Shown: positions 37,511-46,202 of the stretch, in pieces
Position numbering within the stretch: the first letter of the stretch is position 1
Layout of the letters: each line of letters begins with the position of its first letter
Origin: Acidicapsa ligni
GTDB taxonomy: Bacteria; Acidobacteriota; Terriglobia; Terriglobales; Acidobacteriaceae
Direction: 5' to 3'
DNA length: 64,000 bases
Assembly: GCF_025685655.1 (NCBI RefSeq)
Contig: NZ_JAGSYG010000010.1
Coordinates: 1-64,000 of the forward strand
Translations under genes and position numbers: made by a program
Notes under the pieces: model-generated
What the model saw: the letters and a program-made list of their open reading frames with translations, nothing else
Database searches by the model: none
What the model was told of the DNA's origin: nothing

Positions 37511-38344
37511 TTAGATGCTCCCCGAGAGCCAGCTTTCCAGTTTCTCTATCGACAGCCGAATCCCTACATTGAACGTGCCAAACAAGGCATACTTCGCGCT
37601 TACTTCATCAAAGCGCATCTCATAGATCAGCTTCTTGAAGACCACAGGGTCGTTCGCAAACAAATCTACACCCCACTCCCAGTCATCCAGACCAATCGAT
37701 CCTGAAATAATCTGCCGAACTTCGTCTGCGTATCTGCGTCCGATCATGCCATGCTCATGCATCATCCGCTGTCGCTCGGCCATCGGCACCATGTACCAGT
37801 TCACATCTTCGCCGCGCTTGCGATCCATCGGATAAAAACAGACATATTTCGCTTCAGGAATCGCAGGGTACAGCCGACTCGCCATCGCTGTTGCCTGACG
37901 ATCCAACGTGTCTTTGATGGAAGCTTTCCACTCAGGAGAGTGCGCCGCGACATCCATTGCAGCCAGACCGTTATATGTTTTTGCCGAGGACTCATACAGC
38001 CCCAGCTCCACAATCGACAGGTAGGAGTAGCTCAACTCCAGGTAGTCGTAAAACTCCATTTGAGCCAATTGCAGCTCCACAACGTTCAGCGCTTCCACTG
38101 AACTTCGCGTGTGAATCAGCATCAGGTCGCCCTTCTGCCCAAGCTGGGAAAACAAGGCAGATTGATACGTATGACCACCATCGGATATCTGTGCAAGATC
38201 GTTCAGCGCTTTTGTAGCAGCGGAGGTGATGCGGGTATGCTCAGCAGCGGAAAGAGCCCGCCAGGCCTTCCAGTTAAACCGGAAGATCTGGTGCAACATA
38301 TAGGAACCTTCAATCGTAAGAGGAACTGCGGGAGAATCAGCCAA
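37511..38344 (-). CDS. hemQ: Coproheme decarboxylase, chlorite dismutase family
   Basis: 277 residues. The heme-binding C-terminal ferredoxin-like domain has YVCFYPMDRKRGEDVNWY, MMHEHGMIGRRYADEV and the family stretch GLDDWEWGVDLFA... DEVSAKYALFGTFNVG; the catalytic Tyr is likely in ELSYSYLSIVELG. HemQ turns coproheme into heme b in the coproporphyrin-dependent pathway, so with hemA, hemC and hemD close by this organism likely uses that route. A proximal His is present; chlorite dismutase itself is excluded by the lack of its distal Arg context, though I judge this by overall similarity. It starts the two-gene operon with nth. Confidence 0.9.
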   Translation of the reverse strand: MADSPAVPLTIEGSYMLHQIFRFNWKAWRALSAAEHTRITSAATKALNDLAQISDGGHTYQSALFSQLGQKGDLMLIHTRSSVEALNVVELQLAQMEFYDYLELSYSYLSIVELGLYESSAKTYNGLAAMDVAAHSPEWKASIKDTLDRQATAMASRLYPAIPEAKYVCFYPMDRKRGEDVNWYMVPMAERQRMMHEHGMIGRRYADEVRQIISGSIGLDDWEWGVDLFANDPVVFKKLIYEMRFDEVSAKYALFGTFNVGIRLSIEKLESWLSGSI

Positions 38345-38463
38345 GGTAAGTCCCTTTCTCCAACTAGCTTAACGCTTCGCACCAGCACTGTGCTGACCCG
38401 TCTGCCGCTCACAATGGCCTCCACCGCAAATTGTGTCACGGTCAGCAGTTATACTTGGTAGCT

Positions 38464-39123
38464 GTGACCGAACACCTTCTTGCCAGCATTGTGCAGTTTG
38501 TTATTTGGACGATCTCATCCACCGGGTACGCAGGTGTCGGCCTGCTGATGGGAATTGAATCCGCCTGTATCCCACTGCCCTCCGAAATCATCATGCCCTT
38601 CGCGGGCTATCTCGTTTCCACAGGCCGTTTCGGTGCCGGGGACGCCTGGATGGGGCTCATCTGGGTAGCCACAGCCGGGGCAATCGGCTGCAATCTGGGC
38701 TCCTTCATCGCTTACTGGATAGGCGCCCTGGGCGGTCGTCCGCTCGTCGAGCGTTATGGCAAATTCGTTCTCATGAGCCATCACGATCTCGACCGCATGA
38801 CGCACTTTTTCGTCAAGTACGGCTCCATCACTGTTCTGCTCGGCCGTCTACTGCCTGTCGTTCGCACCTTTATTGCGTTTCCTGCTGGCATTGCCCGGAT
38901 GCCGCAACTGCGCTTTCACATCTACACTTTCATCGGCTCCTGGCCCTGGTGTTTCGCACTCGCTTATGTAGGCAAACAGCTCGGCGATCGTTGGAACACC
39001 GATCCGCGCTTTCACGAGTGGTTCCACCGCTTCCACCTGGTCGTAGAATTGGCGCTGGTCGCCGCGATCATTTGGTTTGTCTGGAGTCATCTTAAACGAG
39101 GACGACGTCTCAACGAGGCTTGA
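38464..39123 (+). CDS. DedA family membrane protein
   Basis: About 219 residues from a GTG at 38464; TTG codons up to 38431 are in frame, and no ribosome site settles the start. Five or six membrane segments, with the DedA re-entrant motif ESACIPLPSEIIMPFAGYL and the second signature GRLLPVVRTFIAFPAGIARM. DedA/DTT proteins are proton-dependent lipid flippases or scramblases, with roles in undecaprenyl phosphate recycling and membrane homeostasis. The inositol-phosphate synthase gene follows after 140 bp in the same direction; a shared role in lipid metabolism is possible. Confidence 0.9.
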   Translation: MTEHLLASIVQFVIWTISSTGYAGVGLLMGIESACIPLPSEIIMPFAGYLVSTGRFGAGDAWMGLIWVATAGAIGCNLGSFIAYWIGALGGRPLVERYGKFVLMSHHDLDRMTHFFVKYGSITVLLGRLLPVVRTFIAFPAGIARMPQLRFHIYTFIGSWPWCFALAYVGKQLGDRWNTDPRFHEWFHRFHLVVELALVAAIIWFVWSHLKRGRRLNEA

Positions 39124-39263
39124 ACCGAGCGGCTTGAACCGAATCCCTATGGGTCGTGCAAGCTATCGGCTCAATACATGCCAACCCGTGCAATCTAACC
39201 TGCAAGACAAATGCAATCCGAGATTCAAAAAGGAATCAAATAGAAGGGAAGGTCAGAAAGTAC

Positions 39264-40601
39264 ATGTCAACACAACAGGAAGGCGGCTACAAGACCGCTG
39301 AAATAGCGCCCGCAACAGGCAAGCTGGGAGTCATGGTCGTCGGCATGGGTGCCGTCGCCACCACGCTGATCGCCGGAGTCGAAGCTGTTCGCAAAGGCCT
39401 GGCCAAGCCGATTGGATCGCTGACCCAGATGGGCACCATCCGCCTCGGCAAGCGTACCGAGAACAATCACCCTCTCATCAAGGATTTTGCCCCGCTTGCC
39501 AGCCTCGACGACATCGTCTTCACTGGCTGGGACATATTCGACGAAAACGTCTATGAGGCTGCGTCACACGCCAAGGTTCTGGACAACGATCACCTCGCGC
39601 AGATCAAGCCGTTCCTTGAAGCTATCAAGCCCATGCCCGCCGTATTTGACCAGCACTACGTCAAGCGCCTCAACGGTACGCATGTGAAAAAGGGCAAGCA
39701 CAAGTGTGACCTCGCCATGCAGATCATTGCAGACATCCAGGCCTTTAAAAAGACCGTGGATCGCGTAGTCATCCTCTGGGCTGGCTCGACTGAGATCTTC
39801 CTTGAACCAACGGCCGTTCACCAGTCCATTGCCGCCTTTGAAAAAGGCCTCGTGGACAACGACCCATCGATTGCTCCTTCACAGATCTACGCCTACGCCG
39901 CTCTGAAAGAAGGCGTGCCATTCGCTAACGGCGCACCGAATCTCACCGTGGATCTTCCTGTCATGGTCGAGCTCTCCCGTCTCAACTCCGCGCCGATCAC
40001 CGGCAAGGACTTCAAGACCGGCCAGACCTTTATCAAGACCGTTCTCGCCCCGGCCTTCAAAGCCCGTATGCTCGGCGTTGCCGGATGGTACTCCACCAAC
40101 ATTCTCGGCAACCGCGACGGCGAAGTTTTGGACGATCCAGAGTCCTTCAAGACCAAGGAAGAGTCCAAACTCGGCGTACTGGACTTTATCCTCCAGCCCG
40201 AACTCTACCCTGATCTCTACAAGGATCTCTATCACAAAGTCCGCATTAACTATTATCCGCCGCGTGGTGATAATAAAGAGGGTTGGGATAATATCGACAT
40301 CTTCGGATGGCTCGGCTACCCGATGCAGATCAAGGTGGATTTTCTCTGCCGCGACTCCATCCTCGCCGCCCCGATTGCGCTCGATCTGGTCCTTTTCCTC
40401 GACCTCGCCAAGCGCACCCCGCAGCTTGCCAACCTCGGAATCCAGGAGTGGCTAAGCTTCTATTGGAAGTCCCCACAAACCGCGCCAGGCCTCTATCCTG
40501 AGCACGATTTGTTCATCCAATTGATGAAGCTCAAGAACACTCTGCGGCATATCATGGGTCAGGATCTGATCACTCACCTCGGCCTCGAATACTACGACTA
40601 A
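39264..40601 (+). CDS. ino1: Inositol-3-phosphate synthase
   Basis: 445 residues from the ATG at 39264. The NAD motif LGVMVVGMGAVATTLIAGV is near residues 17-35, and the family core is clear (DFAPLASLDDIVFTGWDIF, VILWAGSTEIF, ITGKDFKTGQTFIKTVLAP, NILGNRDGEVLDDPESFKTKEESKL, KVDFLCRDSILAAPIALDL). It converts glucose-6-phosphate to myo-inositol-3-phosphate, the source of inositol lipids and soluble inositol phosphates. The length is between actinobacterial (about 370) and eukaryotic (about 530) forms. A terminator hairpin follows. Upstream ATG codons at 39156 add a low-quality segment and are rejected. Confidence 0.95.
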   Translation: MSTQQEGGYKTAEIAPATGKLGVMVVGMGAVATTLIAGVEAVRKGLAKPIGSLTQMGTIRLGKRTENNHPLIKDFAPLASLDDIVFTGWDIFDENVYEAASHAKVLDNDHLAQIKPFLEAIKPMPAVFDQHYVKRLNGTHVKKGKHKCDLAMQIIADIQAFKKTVDRVVILWAGSTEIFLEPTAVHQSIAAFEKGLVDNDPSIAPSQIYAYAALKEGVPFANGAPNLTVDLPVMVELSRLNSAPITGKDFKTGQTFIKTVLAPAFKARMLGVAGWYSTNILGNRDGEVLDDPESFKTKEESKLGVLDFILQPELYPDLYKDLYHKVRINYYPPRGDNKEGWDNIDIFGWLGYPMQIKVDFLCRDSILAAPIALDLVLFLDLAKRTPQLANLGIQEWLSFYWKSPQTAPGLYPEHDLFIQLMKLKNTLRHIMGQDLITHLGLEYYD

Positions 40602-40682
40602 CGCACCTGCCGTGCGGCGGACTCCTCCCGCTGGTCGGTCAAAAAACAAGGGCCTCGTTACAAAGCAAAGGCCTCATCGCAA

Positions 40683-40722
40683 AAAGTAAATGCCTCATCC
40701 TGGCGGATGAGGCATTTGCTTT
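40683..40722. terminator. Strong bidirectional terminator hairpin
   Basis: AAATGCCTCATC (40688-40699) and GATGAGGCATTT (40706-40717) pair perfectly over a 6-nt loop. Pairing extends outward for five more positions (AAAGT with GCTTT, one wobble), to a stem of about 17 bp between two converging genes. Confidence 0.85.
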
Positions 40723-40745
40723 CAAAGCGTCAATTTCCAGGACTA

Positions 40746-42989
40746 TTAAGCTGCCACGGCTGTGGCCAGCCTTTTCACTGTCAGCACCGTAATATCATCC
40801 TCCTGCCCAAAAGCCTTAGCCGCATCTGCGATAAAGAACGCCGACTGATTACTGAAATTCCGCACTCGGTCAAATCCAAACAACTCACCGTTTGCCCTGC
40901 GAGCTTCCGCCACTCCGTCCGACATCATCAACAAGCGGTCGCCAGGATGCAGGTAAAGCCGAGTCTCCTCATACTCCACGTTGGGGATGACGCCGAGCGG
41001 CAGCCCGCCTGGCAGCACAATCTCCTGGCTGTTCAGGTATGGTGGCGGATGCCCGGCACTGGCCACTACTAACTCGCCATTCGCAGAGAAAAGAGCGACC
41101 TCGCACGTAGTCAGGCTTGAACTGCCGACCAGCACCTCGTTCAGTGCGGACAGCAGTTGCCCCGGCTGCGTCTGCGGCGATCTGCGCAGCGCACCCATCA
41201 GCATGGACACGTTCATCGCCGCCTGCAACCCGTGTCCGGCAACATCGCCAATCACGACCAGCAGTCCGCCATCCGGTATCGGCTGGATATGGAAAAAATC
41301 TCCACCTACCTCAGTCGCCGGCGTATATACCGTATCCACAAAAAAGCCCGGCGTACGCGGAGATTCGCGCGGAATCATCAGTTCCTGCACGCTTCGCGCC
41401 GCAGCCAGTTCACTCGATGCCCGTTCGCGCTCCCGATGGATACGCTGAAACCGAACGAAGATGATCAGCATGATGACAAACACGCCGACAAAGTCCGCCA
41501 CCGAAGAGAAGTGAATCGGCACCGGCCCCGCCTGAAATGTCAGCGGAGACTGCATCGCAGTTCCCAGCCAACTCGTGGAGGCAACAGTAGACATCAACTC
41601 CACTAGTCCCACGATGCTCAGTAGCAGAGGCAACAGCAGCAGAGCCGCTTCGTAGTTTCGCCGGATGGCGGCCACCGTAAGCGTGATACCCGTAAACAGA
41701 ACCCATGCAATAAGCCACACAACGGAAAAGAGAATCGTAAAGACCAGGGCGACGATGATCGCCCTCTCATGGTTGATAAATCCGATCAGCGGACCGAGCA
41801 GGAGCGGCGAACTGTAACGCATTGCCCGGATGTACCAGCGAGTGCGCAGCGACAGGAAGGCCACTAGAAATTCGAAGTAAAAGTACGCCGAGATCAGGAG
41901 CAGCTCTACATACAGCGCAGCCGTCGAGATCATGTCCAGCCGCGCTGTATTTCCCATCAAATCCACAAAAGCCAGCGGAGCTACGACGATCAGTTGCAGC
42001 CCAAGCCATAGATACTCCGGGTGGTCTCGCTGCGTCCAGAAGAGTGCCAGCAGGAAAATTCCGAGCAGAACCTTGAGTCCGTTATCAATCAGTGTGGGTA
42101 GGCGCTCGAAGAGAACAGCGTGATCCCAAAGCTGGAGATGAGAGTGCAAGTCATCGCTTTCACCCAGCAGAAATGTGCGATGCGCAAAAAAGCCGGTGTA
42201 AGCATCCATGCCAACAGACATGAAGGGGATGCGCACCGCCAGGACCAGGTCGTCATCGGTAGAGGGAATGTCGAGCTGATAAATCCGTGAGATTGGCTGG
42301 TAGGCTTCGGGCGAAGTTGCATTCGGGCCTTCGGGCGTGATCAGCTTGCCATCGGCAAAGAGATCCATGCCGACCGTACCGCTTCCAATGGCAATTTGAG
42401 ACGTTCGAGTTACCGGCAGTTTGACGAGCAGGGCCAGCGGTCCATGATGCGCAGGTAATTGCACGTGGATACGGAACCATGCAAAGGGATGCCCGTGGGG
42501 TGGATGCTGCCTGGCTTCATCTCCATGCGCCCTGTTTCCATGCGGCTGGTCGCCGTGCGGTGGCCCGTTATCTCCGCTTTCATCCGCTGCCGAGTCATCG
42601 ACCTCGGCCAGAGCCTCTTTCGCATCTCGCCGCGGCCATTGGGAATCATCAAAATCCGGTTTGGCGGGGTCTTCGCTTGCGGAGATTCCCAGCCGCCAGT
42701 TTTTATCCAGCACAATTGGCGAACCCATCTGGCCTGCATCAAAACTGATGGATTCACCCGGCTTCGGCACCTCTCCTTTGGGTGCGCGGATATTCGGACG
42801 AAATATGCGTAAACCAGGCGGTGGCCCCGGATGATCATGTGGCGGCGGACTCTGCGGCAGACTTGTCGGCTCCTGAGCCTGCAGACATAATCCGGCAAGC
42901 AGGAGTCCAGGCACGGCAATCAGGCCGAATCCCCTCAGGAAATCGCGCACCCCGCCCTTAATCTTCCGCAACCCGTCGTTCACCAACAT
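40746..42989 (-). CDS. Membrane-anchored PP2C/SpoIIE-type serine phosphatase with His-rich extracytoplasmic domain
   Basis: 747 residues from the ATG at 42989 (ribosome site GAGGG); 69 upstream codons are open but look non-coding. After a signal peptide (LIAVPGLLLAGLCLQA) comes a periplasmic domain of about 340 residues with two His/Pro-rich stretches (PPPHDHPGPPPG; HGDQPHGNRAHGDEARQHPPHG) that could bind metals. About seven membrane helices, a short coiled coil (RIHRERERASSELAAARSVQ) and a PPM phosphatase domain follow, with metal-binding Asp in VGGDFF, IGDVAGHG, MSDGVAE and QEDDITVL. Such proteins dephosphorylate anti-sigma-factor antagonists in partner-switching. No antagonist or kinase gene is adjacent. 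Confidence 0.9.
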   Translation of the reverse strand: MLVNDGLRKIKGGVRDFLRGFGLIAVPGLLLAGLCLQAQEPTSLPQSPPPHDHPGPPPGLRIFRPNIRAPKGEVPKPGESISFDAGQMGSPIVLDKNWRLGISASEDPAKPDFDDSQWPRRDAKEALAEVDDSAADESGDNGPPHGDQPHGNRAHGDEARQHPPHGHPFAWFRIHVQLPAHHGPLALLVKLPVTRTSQIAIGSGTVGMDLFADGKLITPEGPNATSPEAYQPISRIYQLDIPSTDDDLVLAVRIPFMSVGMDAYTGFFAHRTFLLGESDDLHSHLQLWDHAVLFERLPTLIDNGLKVLLGIFLLALFWTQRDHPEYLWLGLQLIVVAPLAFVDLMGNTARLDMISTAALYVELLLISAYFYFEFLVAFLSLRTRWYIRAMRYSSPLLLGPLIGFINHERAIIVALVFTILFSVVWLIAWVLFTGITLTVAAIRRNYEAALLLLPLLLSIVGLVELMSTVASTSWLGTAMQSPLTFQAGPVPIHFSSVADFVGVFVIMLIIFVRFQRIHRERERASSELAAARSVQELMIPRESPRTPGFFVDTVYTPATEVGGDFFHIQPIPDGGLLVVIGDVAGHGLQAAMNVSMLMGALRRSPQTQPGQLLSALNEVLVGSSSLTTCEVALFSANGELVVASAGHPPPYLNSQEIVLPGGLPLGVIPNVEYEETRLYLHPGDRLLMMSDGVAEARRANGELFGFDRVRNFSNQSAFFIADAAKAFGQEDDITVLTVKRLATAVAA

Positions 42990-43298
42990 GATGCCCTCAA
43001 CTTTATCGCACTGAGCCTCTGTTTCAAACGGATAACGGCAGAGAAGGGAAGACTTCGTTTGCCTAGGATTTTGTGTTTCCAGGGCTGGTCCATCTGCGGG
43101 TCCATCAATCTGGTTCATCAATATCGAATGTAGACGTGTGAAACAAACTTTCATGTACGTTGAAATCAGTTCGACGACTCGGAAGAAAAGGCGCATACTT
43201 TCGTTTTAGAGGCGTGATGGCGATCGGGGTTCCCAGTGCAGGCTCCCGGTTGAGGGAATACGACGAAAAGAGCGGTTGCCGGAATTGGAGCGATCACC

Positions 43299-44594
43299 AT
43301 GAGAACACCGATGCAGATTACCAATCGTGAGTGTACGCGAATCCTGCTGGCTGGTTTCGCCCTGACCCTTCCACTGGTTCTCGCGGCGCGCGCCTCGGGC
43401 CAATCCGCCCCGCCCAATCAGCAGACCGCTCAATCCCAGACCCCGCAATCCCAGACCAGCCAGCCATCGACCGCAGGGCAGCCATCCGCAAAGCCTGCCG
43501 ATACCAGCGCCGATGCAAGCAAGGATTCAGGAAAAGACACCCCTCCCGCGGCTGATTCTTCCAAACCCGATGCCACACTCAAGAACAAGGCAAAAGACGA
43601 TACCAAGGCCGCAGCGGAAAGAAAGACACCCGTACTCGCCGAGCCCGGCAGCCACATGGAAACCATCAAGCCCGGCAGCATCGACGATGTAAGCGCCGTT
43701 GGAAACCGCGACATTGGCGCTCGCGGCGTGGGCAACTGGTACTCCACGGATTCCGAGATTCGCATGGGTCGTCAGTATGCGGCAGAGATTGAGAAGAGCA
43801 CCAAGTTCATCACCGATCCAGTTGTCGAAGAATATGTAAATCGCATTGGCCAGAACATCGTCAAGAATTCCGACTGCAAAGTCCCGTTTACCATCAAGGT
43901 CATTGACTCTGACGTAATCAACGCCATGGCTCTCCCAGGCGGCTTTTTCTATGTCAACTCAGGCCTCATTCTCAACGCCGACGAAGAAGCGGAGCTGGCC
44001 GGTGTTATGGCTCACGAGACAGCCCACGTCTGCGCTCACCACGCAGCTCGGCAGATGACCCGCGCCAACTATGCTCAGCTTGGCACTATCCCACTCATAT
44101 TCATCGGCGGCTGGACCGGCTACGGCATCTACGAGGCTGCCAATATCGGCATCCCGATGACCTTTCTGCAGTTCTCGCGTGAATTTGAAGCGCAGGCCGA
44201 TTACCTGGGTGTTCAGTACATGTATCGCGCTGGATATGACCCTCAGGCCTTCGTCAGCTTCTTTGAAAAGATTCAGGCGCTGGAAAAGCGCAAACCCGGC
44301 ATCGTCTCGAAGGCCTTTTCCGATCATCCACAGACACCGGATCGAATCGAGCACTCCCAGGAAGAGATCGCCCATATTCTGCCTGCTCGGGATGAGTACA
44401 CCGTCACGACCTCTGAATTCGACGACGTGAAGGCGCGTCTGGCGCGTATCGAAAATAAGCGCCGACTGACGGATACCAAGGATGGCAAAAAGCCTTCCCT
44501 GCGGAAAGCCAGCGGCACATCGACGACGACAACCGATCCCAGCACGACCGCTGACGACAAGCCGACGCTCCACCGTCGCGAAGATGGCAACTAG
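43299..44594 (+). CDS. Secreted M48-family zinc metalloprotease
   Basis: 431 residues, ATG at 43299 with GGAG 8 bp upstream. Signal peptide to about residue 34 (ending RASGQSA), then a Gln/Ser/Lys-rich low-complexity spacer of about 80 residues before the catalytic part. Zinc site HETAH at 239-243 with the downstream EFEAQAD glutamate, and ALPGGFFYVNSGLI, as in BepA/LoiP-type periplasmic proteases that clear misassembled outer-membrane proteins. A short TPR is absent; the C-terminus is a Ser/Thr-rich tail (STTTTDPSTT). Confidence 0.92.
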   Translation: MRTPMQITNRECTRILLAGFALTLPLVLAARASGQSAPPNQQTAQSQTPQSQTSQPSTAGQPSAKPADTSADASKDSGKDTPPAADSSKPDATLKNKAKDDTKAAAERKTPVLAEPGSHMETIKPGSIDDVSAVGNRDIGARGVGNWYSTDSEIRMGRQYAAEIEKSTKFITDPVVEEYVNRIGQNIVKNSDCKVPFTIKVIDSDVINAMALPGGFFYVNSGLILNADEEAELAGVMAHETAHVCAHHAARQMTRANYAQLGTIPLIFIGGWTGYGIYEAANIGIPMTFLQFSREFEAQADYLGVQYMYRAGYDPQAFVSFFEKIQALEKRKPGIVSKAFSDHPQTPDRIEHSQEEIAHILPARDEYTVTTSEFDDVKARLARIENKRRLTDTKDGKKPSLRKASGTSTTTTDPSTTADDKPTLHRREDGN

Positions 44595-44774
44595 CTATAA
44601 AGCAATTCAATATCGCGCAATCAACTTGGCGAGTCTCGCCCATGCGCTCGCGGGCCGCAGGCTTGCGTCGTACTATACTGAGACAATTCTGGACTGGGAC
44701 AGTTCTGGCCGATTCGGGAGTCTTCCGAAAGCGACAGCCTTCAGAAAATTCAAGCTTCGGTTCACGCTTCTGCC

Positions 44775-45089
44775 ATGAAAAAGATCCTGATGATTGCCGC
44801 GGCTTTTCTCTTCATCATCCTGCTCACCAATCTGGCAAACAGAATCCCGGCAGATGCTGCACCCGGAACAGCCTTTAGTCTCAAAGCCCAAAAGGTCATT
44901 GCCTGTTCCGACAATGAAATCATCCTTGTGGACGGACATCAAAAATCTACCCGGCTCGACAAGGACGGGAGCTGGCCCGAATGCTCTGCCTTTGTGGGAA
45001 GTGAAGCCGAAGACTTCTATTTATCCCGAGGCGCCAAAACGCACTTCCTGGGTTTTGAGAAAACCGCCTGGTGGCGTAAGGCCATGTAA
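44775..45089 (+). CDS. Small exported or membrane-anchored protein, unknown function
   Basis: 104 residues. An N-terminal hydrophobic segment (KKILMIAAAFLFIILLTNLA) is followed by a compact beta-rich-looking region with two Cys (IACSDNE and WPECSAF) that may form a disulfide. No family recognised. There is no clear ribosome site, but the signal-like start and codon regularity favour a real gene. Its short length leaves doubt. Confidence 0.55.
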   Translation: MKKILMIAAAFLFIILLTNLANRIPADAAPGTAFSLKAQKVIACSDNEIILVDGHQKSTRLDKDGSWPECSAFVGSEAEDFYLSRGAKTHFLGFEKTAWWRKAM

Positions 45090-45148
45090 CTGGATGGGCC
45101 GAAATCGAAGACGTGAGAGCGCCTCCGTTTCGGCCCGATGTTACTGAC

Positions 45149-45385
45149 TTAACAGCCGTTTTTGCAGCGGGCCATAATGGCCGCGTGCAATCTTTCTCTG
45201 ACGGAAGTCGGCAGTTCATAGACTTCGTGTGAGCGATAGATGTCGATGGTTTTGCGCGTGGTGCTCAATGTAACTTCGCAATGCTCGCACCCCTTCAAAT
45301 GCTCTTGAAGCTGGGTCCGGGTTTGCGGCGTCACCGCATCATCAATCAATTCGTCGAGCAGTGCCAGAAATTCTGTGCAAGTCAC
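45149..45385 (-). CDS. Short zinc-finger anti-sigma factor
   Basis: 78 residues, GTG start overlapping the sigma stop. Opening TCTEFLALLDELIDDAVTP and ZAS motif HLKGCEHC, with two more Cys near the end (RCKNGC). No membrane segment. Like the copy at 15582 it follows an ECF sigma gene by 4-bp overlap and shares the middle pattern LP-S-RERLHAAI. It should bind and hold the adjacent sigma factor, possibly releasing it on oxidation of the zinc site. Confidence 0.85.
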   Translation of the reverse strand: MTCTEFLALLDELIDDAVTPQTRTQLQEHLKGCEHCEVTLSTTRKTIDIYRSHEVYELPTSVRERLHAAIMARCKNGC

Positions 45386-46005
45386 TTCTCACCAGCCTTC
45401 TTTTTGCGGAAGTACCGGCTAAGTCGCTCACGTAGTTGAAGCCGTGCTCGCAATAGCCTTGATTTCACCGCCGGGACACTCAAGCCCAGCGTTTCCGCTG
45501 TTTCTTCCGTAGAAAGTCCATCCACATCTCGCAGCACAAATACAATTCGAAATCCATGCGGCAATCCCTGGATAGTCTTTCGCAAAATCTCGGCTAGTTC
45601 TGCCTGGCCGTAGTTCTGTTCAGGATTCGGACTCCAATCGGCCAGATCCCGTGGGACACTGCCTTCATCTGTCTCAATATCCTCGTCAATGGAGACCATT
45701 TTCCCGGTGCGTCGCTTGCGCAGCCGCATCAGGGATTCATTCACCGCGATCCGTACCAGCCAGGTGTAAAACTTGCTATTTCCCTGGAACTGATCCAGCT
45801 TCTCGTATGCCTTGAGAAACGCGTCCTGAACTACGTCCTGCGCATCTTCGCGGTTTTGCGTTATGTGCTGCGCAATCCGGAAAATCTGCCGGTCATACTT
45901 ATTGACGAGCGTTTCAAAGGCGTGAACGTCTCCTCCGCGCGCACTGTCTACCAGCGCCACATCAGGATGTTGCTCGTTCTCTCCTGTTACTTGGATGGTT
46001 GCCAT
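45382..46005 (-). CDS. ECF-type RNA polymerase sigma factor
   Basis: 207 residues. Region 2 (DAQDVVQDAFLKAYEKLDQF, FYTWLVRIAVNESLMRLRKRR) and region 4 (LPHGFRIVFVLRDVDGLSTEETAETLGLSVPAVKSRLLRAR) fit SigW/RpoE-like ECF factors. A linker rich in acid residues separates them. It forms a coupled pair with the zinc anti-sigma gene. Target genes are unknown; the divergent lytic transglycosylase gene starts about 200 bp away and could be one. Confidence 0.95.
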   Translation of the reverse strand: MATIQVTGENEQHPDVALVDSARGGDVHAFETLVNKYDRQIFRIAQHITQNREDAQDVVQDAFLKAYEKLDQFQGNSKFYTWLVRIAVNESLMRLRKRRTGKMVSIDEDIETDEGSVPRDLADWSPNPEQNYGQAELAEILRKTIQGLPHGFRIVFVLRDVDGLSTEETAETLGLSVPAVKSRLLRARLQLRERLSRYFRKKKAGEK

Positions 46006-46202
46006 TCAGGTTGGTTGCGAAAAATCGCTGCCTTTCCATTCGGCGGATTACAATCCACCATCAAAACCCTAGTGTAACGGACAGCATCGGTGCAAACAAA
46101 GAGTCTATGTGCATATTGATGACCAGATAACTCCGTTACGCCAGTGGTTCGCCTGCAACACAGTATGCACCAAAGCCCGCGAATCGGCTTAGAGTGGAAG
46201 AT

